Source: a virus
DNA: 45,001 bases
Reading direction: 5' to 3' (one strand)
IMG/VR virus record: IMGVR_UViG_3300022744_000774
Span: 1 to 45,001 of that record
In this document: piece after piece, positions 39,563 to 45,001 of the stretch
How the letters are laid out: each line of letters opens with the position of its first letter
Position numbering within the stretch: the stretch's first letter is position 1
Made by a program: the position numbers and the translations under genes
The notes under the pieces: generated by a model
Told to the model about the DNA's origin: nothing
What the model saw: the letters and a program-made list of their open reading frames with translations, nothing else
Database searches by the model: none

Positions 39563-41797
39563 TCAATGCTGGGTTTTTAAAAGTCTCAGGCCATTGAAAA
39601 CGACCATCAGACTAGCACCCATGTCGGCAAACACTGCCATCCACATAGTTGCATCGCCAAAAATCGCCAGCGCTAAAAATACGGCCTTGATACCGAGCGC
39701 CAAGCTGATGTTTTGCCAAAGCACAGCATGGGTTCGGTTGGATAATCGAATGGTTTCTGGCAGACGGCGCAGGTCATCATTCATCACCACCACATCAGCC
39801 GCCTCCATTGCGGTGTGCGTGCCAGCGCCTCCCATGGCAAAACCAATATTAGCTTTTGCCAAGGCAGGTGCATCATTGATGCCGTCACCTGTCATGGCCG
39901 TGACGCCAAACCGCTGTTGAAGCTCAGCAATCGCATCTAGTTTGTCTTCTGGCAGCAGGTTGCCTCTAACTTCATCAATCCCTGCTTGCGCTGCTACGGT
40001 ATGCGCTGTGGCAATGTTGTCACCCGTCAACATCACGGGTGTCACGCCCATGGACTTCAACTCAGCCACCGCTTGTGTGGACGAGGGTTTGATGGTGTCG
40101 GCCACAGCACACAAAGCCATCACACGATTGGCATTGGTCAAAATGGTGACGGTTCTTCCCGCTTCTTCATGAACTTTGAGGCGATTCTCAAGTTCGGCAG
40201 AGCATTGTTGGCGCTCTTCGATCCAACGATGATTGGCCAACGCATAGGGATGCGCCTCAATGACACCTTGTACGCCACGACCTGCAACTGCTTGAAATTC
40301 AGTGACATCTCTTAGGTCTGCGGTGAGACCTTCGGCAATGGCTTTGGACACGGGATGGTCTGAACGAGCAGCAAGACTTTTGGCAATGCTTTGAGTGTTT
40401 GCAAAATCTAAGCTTGTATCGATGGGTTCAAACGCCACTAATTTCGGTTTACCTTGTGTGATGGTTCCTGTTTTGTCTAGGGCTACCACCTTGATGCTTC
40501 TGGCTTCTTCAAGATAAACACCCCCCTTGATCAAAATGCCTCGACGTGCCCCTGCAGCTAAACCACTGACGACCGTGACTGGGGTGGAAATGACCAAGGC
40601 ACAAGGGCAAGCAATGACCAAAAGCACCAAGGCTTTGTAGAGCGCTTGAATCCAAGTCCAGTCTGCAAGCCAAGGCATCAGTACAGCCACAGCAACAGCT
40701 AAAACAAAGACGGCTGGTGTGTAAATAGTTGCGAATTTATCCACAAACCGTTGGGTTGGGGCACGTGATGCTTGCGCTTGTTCGACGGCGTGGATGATGC
40801 GAGTTAAGGTACTGTCCGAGGCCAGTGCCGTGACCCGAATTTCTAGCGATCCTGATTGATTGATGGTGCCTGCATAGACTTCATCACCAGCAGTTTTATC
40901 GACTGGCAAGCTTTCACCAGTGACAGGGGCTTGATTGACAGCACTGCTACCTGATTTGACGACGCCGTCTAGGGCGATGCGTTCGCCCGGACGCACACGC
41001 ACAGTTGCGCCTATTTCAACGGTCTTCACAGGGCACGGCACCCACTGCCCATCAGCTTGCAGAACTTCGGCGTGTTCTGGTGCAAGTGCCAGCAGGCTTT
41101 TGATGGCGTTGCGAGCACGGTCGACTGCTCGGGCCTCAATCGCTTCAGCAATGGCATACAGTGCCATCACCATAGCGGCCTCTGGCCATTGTCCGATCAG
41201 GAATGCACCTGTGACAGCGACGGTCATGAGTGCGTTCATATTCAAGCGCCCTCGAACCAAAGCAGAAAGACCTTTGCCGTAGACCGAAAAGCCCGCCAAG
41301 GCGATCGCACAGGCGGCAAGTGCCATGCCTAGTCCCTTTGAAGTCAAGTCATCTGGCAACGCAAAAGCCAAACCCTCGGCAGCTAAAGACAATATCAAAG
41401 CACAAATCAACTTGCCCCATGAGTCCCAAAATCTATGCGAAGCAACGCCTTTTGCATTTGCTTTGTCACGCTCGTCGATCAACGGCTCTGGTTTAAAACC
41501 CACTCTGCGAATGGCATCGATAGATTCGGCAACAACTTGTGGATCAGCAGCAATCGTCAATTCGCGAGCAGTCAGATCGAAGCGCAAACTTCGAATACCT
41601 TGAATCGCTACTAACGCCTGACGAATTTCCGATTCCTCAGAAGCACAGTCCATATTTGCAATGCGAAAACGCTGATCATCGTTGCTCAAACCAACTGCAC
41701 TGGGGTGCTCAACAGTGACAGGCATTGAAGCGCAGGTCGTCCCGCATTCGCAGGCTGATTGAGTTTTAGTTTGTTGTACTGGCGCTTTGACTGACAT
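39563..41797 (-). CDS. cadA: Cd/Zn/Pb-exporting P-type ATPase (CadA/ZntA family)
   Basis: A 744-residue P1B-type ATPase exporting soft divalent cations from the cytoplasm. The N-terminus is Cys-rich (A-C-E-C-G-T-T-C), followed by one heavy-metal-associated domain with M-D-C-A-S-E-E in place of the usual C-x-x-C. The transmembrane metal site C-P-C (A-C-P-C-A-L-V-I-S), phosphorylation site D-K-T-G-T-I-T, and hinge T-G-D-G-I-N-D-A-P are all intact. TAGGAG precedes the ATG. It is the first gene of the operon from the CadR-type promoter. Confidence 0.93.
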   Translation of the reverse strand: MSVKAPVQQTKTQSACECGTTCASMPVTVEHPSAVGLSNDDQRFRIANMDCASEESEIRQALVAIQGIRSLRFDLTARELTIAADPQVVAESIDAIRRVGFKPEPLIDERDKANAKGVASHRFWDSWGKLICALILSLAAEGLAFALPDDLTSKGLGMALAACAIALAGFSVYGKGLSALVRGRLNMNALMTVAVTGAFLIGQWPEAAMVMALYAIAEAIEARAVDRARNAIKSLLALAPEHAEVLQADGQWVPCPVKTVEIGATVRVRPGERIALDGVVKSGSSAVNQAPVTGESLPVDKTAGDEVYAGTINQSGSLEIRVTALASDSTLTRIIHAVEQAQASRAPTQRFVDKFATIYTPAVFVLAVAVAVLMPWLADWTWIQALYKALVLLVIACPCALVISTPVTVVSGLAAGARRGILIKGGVYLEEARSIKVVALDKTGTITQGKPKLVAFEPIDTSLDFANTQSIAKSLAARSDHPVSKAIAEGLTADLRDVTEFQAVAGRGVQGVIEAHPYALANHRWIEERQQCSAELENRLKVHEEAGRTVTILTNANRVMALCAVADTIKPSSTQAVAELKSMGVTPVMLTGDNIATAHTVAAQAGIDEVRGNLLPEDKLDAIAELQQRFGVTAMTGDGINDAPALAKANIGFAMGGAGTHTAMEAADVVVMNDDLRRLPETIRLSNRTHAVLWQNISLALGIKAVFLALAIFGDATMWMAVFADMGASLMVVFNGLRLLKTQH

Positions 41798-41820
41798 GGC
41801 TGTTACTCCTAGTTGGGTAG

Positions 41821-41851
41821 ATTAGAAACCCTATAGCCACTACAGTGTCAA
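41821..41851 (-). promoter_or_regulatory. MerR-type metal promoter/operator for cadA
   Basis: Read leftward, a -35 TTGACA (41846-41851) and a -10 TCTAAT (41821-41826) are separated by 19 bp, the stretched spacing typical of MerR-activated promoters. The spacer holds a dyad, ACCCTATAG-CCA-CTACAGTGT on the + strand (41828-41848), with 7 of 9 positions symmetrical, as at known CadR/PbrR operators. The regulator would sit on this dyad and untwist the promoter when metal binds. Confidence 0.88.
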
Positions 41852-41894
41852 GCGCATAAAATTTGAGCTTCAAATCAGTTCGAAAAGATGCCAC

Positions 41895-42356
41895 ATGAAG
41901 ATCGGTGAACTAGCTAAATCTACCCAAACACAGGTGGAGACGATTCGGTATTACGAGCGAGAAGGGTTGCTACCTTCACCGCTGCGCTCGGAAGGCAACT
42001 ATCGAATTTATGGCCCCGAACATGCGGCTCGGCTGTCTTTTATCCGGAACTGCAGAAGTCTGGATATGACACTGAACGAAATTCGAACCTTACTGGCTTT
42101 CAAGGACGCACAGCAAGGTGACTGCGATGGTGTGAATGAACTGATCGATACACACATGGCGCACGTTGCGTCAAGGATAAAAGAGTTGCGAACACTTGAG
42201 CGCCAACTCAAAGAATTACGCGAAACTTGTATGGAAGCGCGGGCAACAAACCAATGCGGCATTCTTGCTGAGTTATCTGCACATCCACGCCAAGCAACTT
42301 TGAAATCAAAAAGCGTTTCAGGGCACATTGGTGGATTGCACTCAAAAAGCTTGTAA
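41895..42356 (+). CDS. cadR: MerR-family Cd/Pb-responsive regulator (CadR/PbrR type)
   Basis: A 153-residue regulator. The N-terminal winged helix (M-K-I-G-E-L-A-K-S-T, then I-R-Y-Y-E-R-E-G-L-L-P-S-P) is diagnostic of MerR. A long dimerisation helix follows. Cys77 (G-D-C-D-G-V-N), Cys112 and Cys121 (E-T-C...N-Q-C-G) match the metal-binding cysteines of CadR/PbrR. The C-terminal H-I-G-G-L-H may add ligands. It is divergent from the ATPase, with the dyad in between. Confidence 0.92.
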   Translation: MKIGELAKSTQTQVETIRYYEREGLLPSPLRSEGNYRIYGPEHAARLSFIRNCRSLDMTLNEIRTLLAFKDAQQGDCDGVNELIDTHMAHVASRIKELRTLERQLKELRETCMEARATNQCGILAELSAHPRQATLKSKSVSGHIGGLHSKSL

Positions 42357-42687
42357 TGTCTGAGATGGACATTAATTGGTCAATACAACTGGACGCGCTG
42401 GTCACGTTGCTGGACTGATTGGTCAACATCACTGGAATACGCAGGGCGCACAGCTTTTTCAGCATTTAGGACTCCTTGTAAAAAGTCCTATAGAAACTCT
42501 GGTGCCCCCCGGTTCTTACCCCTAAACAGTCACAATGGTGGCGGATCCCTAGGTTTAGTATGAATTACTTTGTGGAACTTATAGGTTTCAATTAACTTTT
42601 CTTTCTAAACTTATGAGTTCCATAAAGATTACATAAATGGAACCCATAGGTTAATATATTGGAAGTCTAACGAAACTCATAAGTACC
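42357..42687. other. Gene-free spacer between cadR and mobile mystery A gene
   Basis: The first part (42,357-42,540) has no gene I trust; a leftward open frame from 42,465 has a strong AAGGAG site but no recognisable product and runs into cadR. The second part (42,541-42,687) is AT-rich and holds four similar operator-like sites described separately. Confidence 0.6.
42574..42687. promoter_or_regulatory. Four alternating operator-like sites upstream of mobile mystery A gene
   Basis: GGAACTTATAGGTTTC (42574-42589), AAACTTATGAGTTCC (42607-42621, inverted), GGAACCCATAGGTT (42639-42652) and GAAACTCATAAGTACC (42672-42687, inverted) lie 31-34 bases centre to centre, about three helical turns. The last one abuts the start codon. 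They probably bind the HTH protein encoded next and repress its own gene. Confidence 0.75.
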
Positions 42688-43146
42688 ATGGACAAGCAAT
42701 TTCGTGATCTTCAGCTCCAACAGATGGATGCTTTGCTCGGCACTTGGAAGTCGGCGCAGCTGTGCCCACGACCCAAATCTGGCTGGGTTCGTGCCGTCCG
42801 CGAGACTTTGGGAATGTCTGCTGCTGCCTTTGCCAGGAGGCTGGGTATTTCGCATGCAGGCGTGCGCAAGTTGGAGGCATCTGAAGCCTCGGATGTCATC
42901 ACATTGGCAACCCTTCGCAAGTTGGCACAGGCATTAGACTGCGAGTTGCAGTACGCGCTGGTGCCTAGAACAAGTCTTTCGCAACAGATTCAAGTTCGAG
43001 CACATGCCGTTGCGAAAGAACAATTGCAACCGATCGCGCATTCCATGGCGCTTGAAGACCAGGACGTCAATGGCTCCTTAAATAAGCTTCAGTTTGATCT
43101 CTCGGTCAGGGATCTGGTCCACGGATCACGCCGAAAATTGTGGTGA
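42688..43146 (+). CDS. Mobile mystery protein A-like HTH regulator
   Basis: A 152-residue DNA-binding protein. The Xre-type HTH (G-W-V-R-A-V-R-E-T-L-G-M-S-A-A-A-F-A-R-R, then H-A-G-V-R-K-L-E-A-S-E) followed by I-T-L-A-T-L-R-K-L-A-Q-A-L-D-C-E-L-Q-Y-A-L-V-P is the pattern of mobile mystery protein A. This family usually precedes a Fic-domain protein B, together resembling a toxin-antitoxin pair; here B is missing and a RES-Xre pair follows. It has no visible ribosome binding site, since the last operator site touches the ATG, so it may be leaderless. Confidence 0.85.
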   Translation: MDKQFRDLQLQQMDALLGTWKSAQLCPRPKSGWVRAVRETLGMSAAAFARRLGISHAGVRKLEASEASDVITLATLRKLAQALDCELQYALVPRTSLSQQIQVRAHAVAKEQLQPIAHSMALEDQDVNGSLNKLQFDLSVRDLVHGSRRKLW

Positions 43147-43208
43147 GACAAAGACCTATGTTCAGATCCGCCTCAAATTGGAATAAGGCTGACTCGATAG
43201 CTGGCTTG

Positions 43209-43262
43209 TTGCGATTGAAACAAATTATGAGACATTTAAAACTTATCGTGGTATCATCGCAA
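43209..43262. promoter_or_regulatory. Inverted repeat in the RES-Xre promoter region
   Basis: TTGCGAT (43209-43215) and ATCGCAA (43256-43262) form a perfect 7-bp inverted repeat 40 bases apart, upstream of the antitoxin ATG at 43295. A TATCAT hexamer at 43252-43257 could be a -10. This could be the site bound by the Xre antitoxin for autoregulation, as seen in other RES-Xre pairs. Confidence 0.45.
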
Positions 43263-43294
43263 ACCTAGATACAAGACATAACAGGAGCACGCAT

Positions 43295-43690
43295 ATGGGA
43301 GCAGTACTTGAGCGTAAGGCCTCCGCGTCCCAAGATCGTGGAGCACTGGCAAAGATGGTGATGACTTTGCTGGAGCACTGGAAACTAACAACTGAAGACC
43401 AAGCAGCATTGTTAGGTATTGCTTCGAGCAATCGTGCAGCCCTCACGCGCTATCGCAAAGGGGACCCTATTGGAACTAATCGTGATCAGTTCGAAAGAGT
43501 AGGTCATTTGCTCGGGATCCACAAAAACTTACGATTGCTTTTTCCGCAAAACCGGGATCTTGCTTATCGGTGGATGTCCACGCGCAACAAAGCATTTAAC
43601 AACCTGACACCAGTTGATGTGATCAGAGAGTGGGGATTCGCTGGACTCCTGATGGTGCGCGCTTACCTTGACCGCGCTCGTGGCTCCTAA
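43295..43690 (+). CDS. Xre/MbcA/ParS-type antitoxin
   Basis: A 131-residue antitoxin of the MbcA/ParS/Xre group. An N-terminal HTH-like region ([22 protein letters not shown]) leads to a DUF2384-type toxin-binding tail ([23 protein letters not shown]). It would neutralise the RES toxin encoded next. AGGAG precedes the ATG. Confidence 0.9.
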   Translation: MGAVLERKASASQDRGALAKMVMTLLEHWKLTTEDQAALLGIASSNRAALTRYRKGDPIGTNRDQFERVGHLLGIHKNLRLLFPQNRDLAYRWMSTRNKAFNNLTPVDVIREWGFAGLLMVRAYLDRARGS

Positions 43691-43704
43691 TTAGGTTGGG
43701 ATTC

Positions 43705-44418
43705 ATGAACCATCTCTTTTCGCAACTGAGGTTGGCAGACGTTCATCAAGATGTAATGAGGAACATCGTTTCTATTAGGGATTCACAAAACCTATATGAC
43801 GACCTGTCAGACGATCCTGATGAATGGACATTGGCACAGCAAGTTGAAGATGAAGTAAAGCCACCTCCGTATCGTTCGAGCACGCCGGTAATTCATCGAC
43901 CGTTTGAAGATGCAGAGTGGTTCAATGCAATCGCTTGGCCTTTCGATCACTGGCAATCGAGCCGCTTCTCTGACGGATCATTCGGGGTTTGGTATGGCTG
44001 TAACTCTGTGGAGGCTTCAGTCTACGAGTCAGCTTATCACTGGTACCGCTGGTTGTTGAGTGATGCCGGGTTCGAGAAGAGCGCTGTCATTGGGGAACGA
44101 AAAATTTACTCAGTGACATGCGATGCCGCACTTTTGGACTTTCGTGGACTTGTCGCTGACTTTCCCGAACTGTCCCACAAAACTGATTACTCATACGCCC
44201 AATCAGTTGGATCAAGGATTCATCGCGAGGGTCATCCAGGATTGGTTATCCCCTCCGTGCGATACACCGGGGGAGAAAACTACGTTGTTTTCAATCCCGA
44301 TGTTTTGTCAAATCCAAAATTCAATTGCCAGCTGACTTATCGAGTTGAGGGAAATGACATTATTGTTGAGAAAAATCCCGGCACAACATGGTTGGTTGTT
44401 CCAATCGCAGAGCTCTAA
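43705..44418 (+). CDS. RES-domain toxin
   Basis: A 237-residue RES toxin. RES proteins attack NAD(+) by phosphorolysis or hydrolysis, stopping growth; this function is from the family. Its key features are [14 protein letters not shown] (Arg and Tyr of the active site), [11 protein letters not shown] (Glu) and a later V-V-F-N-P segment. ATG 43705 is preferred over TTG 43696. It begins 14 bases after the antitoxin stop, in the usual antitoxin-then-toxin order, so the pair is probably co-transcribed. Confidence 0.9.
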   Translation: MNHLFSQLRLADVHQDVMRNIVSIRDSQNLYDDLSDDPDEWTLAQQVEDEVKPPPYRSSTPVIHRPFEDAEWFNAIAWPFDHWQSSRFSDGSFGVWYGCNSVEASVYESAYHWYRWLLSDAGFEKSAVIGERKIYSVTCDAALLDFRGLVADFPELSHKTDYSYAQSVGSRIHREGHPGLVIPSVRYTGGENYVVFNPDVLSNPKFNCQLTYRVEGNDIIVEKNPGTTWLVVPIAEL

Positions 44419-44443
44419 TTTTTCGGCAAATGTGGCCACCACT

Positions 44444-44704
44444 TCAGGTTAGCTGCGACATAGCTTCGTGAAGCATCAAACCGGACACAGCTGTTGGTGG
44501 GACTGGCTTGTGTACATCGGGGCGTTGAAATCGGCGCTCGGATTCGAATGCTTCGATGTCAATCAATCGGTACATTACTTTGCCGCCAATTTTGAGATAG
44601 ACTGGTCCAGTGCCATCGCAACGGTAACGTTCGATGGTATGGACTGATTTGTTCCATCTGTTGGCTAGGTCGTTTTGAGTTAGGTGTTTCACGGAATCTG
44701 TCAT
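44444..44704 (-). CDS. Excisionase/AlpA-type helix-turn-helix protein
   Basis: An 86-residue protein with a MerR-like HTH_17 (L-T-Q-N-D-L-A-N-R-W-N-K-S-V-H-T-I-E-R-Y-R, then G-P-V-Y-L-K-I-G-G-K-V-M-Y-R-L-I-D-I-E-A-F-E), like AlpA or excisionase proteins that direct integrases in mobile elements. ATG 44704 has AAGGAAA upstream. It is convergent with the toxin gene. An integrase would be expected nearby, but none lies within the window. Confidence 0.85.
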   Translation of the reverse strand: MTDSVKHLTQNDLANRWNKSVHTIERYRCDGTGPVYLKIGGKVMYRLIDIEAFESERRFQRPDVHKPVPPTAVSGLMLHEAMSQLT

Positions 44705-44887
44705 GGTTTTTTCCTTTTTTTTGGGAAGACCATTGACGCGTAGATTCGAGAGAAAAGCCAGTTAATTCGAGAGGTAGCTGCGGAAATTTGTAAGTTATGC
44801 ACTGCATACGCAACCACCGCTCAAGCAGTATTCAAGTGCTGTTGGTGTGGAATTGAACCAGAGTCCACAATGCACCACCATACACAA

Positions 44888-44915
44888 GGGCTCGGAAACT
44901 CTCCGAGCCCTTTTT
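44888..44915 (+). terminator. Intrinsic terminator near right edge
   Basis: GGGCTCGGA (44888-44896) pairs with TCCGAGCCC (44902-44910) around AACTC, followed by five Ts. No rightward gene lies just before it except the toxin about 470 bases back, so it may belong to a small RNA or a gene fragment in 44,705-44,887 that I cannot identify. Confidence 0.8.
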
Positions 44916-45001
44916 CTTTGCTCCAATGACCTGTATCCACGGGCATCCGGCGAGTGACCTTAAGGACGCGACGACTTCACTTTTCCAGAAGGTGAGTTTT
45001 T

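Noticed and set aside
44825-44875. Possible tRNA or tmRNA 3' end on the minus strand
   Set aside because: The GGTTCAATTCC segment resembles a T-arm but the stem has a mismatch and no acceptor stem or CCA arrangement can be completed.
1-45001. CRISPR array
   Set aside because: No regularly spaced identical direct repeats of 23-40 bases are visible; the four sites near 42.6 kb alternate in orientation and differ in sequence.

Overview
The window looks like a chromosomal segment of a Gram-negative betaproteobacterium, probably Burkholderiales/Comamonadaceae. This is an inference from mid-50% GC composition, codon use and the flavour of the housekeeping and metal genes; no rRNA or taxonomic marker is present. 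It holds three blocks: most of a lambda/HK97-like siphophage prophage (1 to about 31,880), a heavy-metal efflux island (about 32,480-42,356), and a short accessory stretch with a mobile-element HTH protein, a RES-Xre toxin-antitoxin pair and an excisionase-like HTH gene (42,688-44,704). No integrase or tRNA target is visible.

Prophage, left to right: a P4-type primase-helicase cut by the window edge; a 106-nt interrupted palindrome that could be a replication or regulatory site; a RuvC-like resolvase; two small genes; a ParB-methyltransferase fusion; a leftward four-gene operon of small conserved phage proteins (DUF3489, DUF6900-like); HNH nuclease; small and large terminase; portal; S49 prohead protease; HK97 major capsid; connectors; tail terminator; tail tube; tail chaperones G and GT, with a textbook A AAA AAC -1 slippery site; tape measure; the lambda M-L-K-I-J tail-tip series; then a fibre/modification cassette; then holin-like protein, glucosaminidase endolysin, Rz-like spanin and an embedded out-of-frame Rz1 lipoprotein, closed by a strong terminator.

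The most unusual part is the cassette at 24,254-30,435, bounded by intrinsic terminators on both sides. It encodes a 148-aa tail protein, a repeat-rich tail protein, and a 306-aa fibre whose last ~65 residues carry nine cysteines, every one preceded by Asn (8) or Asp (1), ending in N-C-N-C-N-C-D-C-N-C-M-G. Directly downstream are an unrecognised 261-aa protein with a possible Ig-like C-terminus and two paralogous radical-SAM/SPASM enzymes that share an A-F-P-I-P-V-V tail. My inference is that the phage carries its own RiPP-type post-translational modification system acting on the tip of its tail fibre.

Metal island: a MerR-family regulator (CadR/PbrR-like) diverges from a Cd/Zn/Pb P-type ATPase. 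The promoter between them has the MerR-type stretched 19-bp spacer with a dyad operator. The ATPase is followed on the same strand by czcI-like, outer membrane factor, a His-rich membrane-anchored protein, adaptor, RND pump and a small periplasmic protein, so one metal-responsive unit probably couples cytoplasmic export with trans-envelope efflux. Three exported proteins of this unit begin, after the signal peptide, with the same G-E-G-H-(D/T)-H-G motif.

Right end: a mobile mystery protein A-like regulator preceded by four alternately oriented operator-like sites but lacking its usual Fic partner, then a RES-Xre toxin-antitoxin pair and an AlpA/excisionase-type HTH gene, suggesting a mobile-element border just beyond the window.
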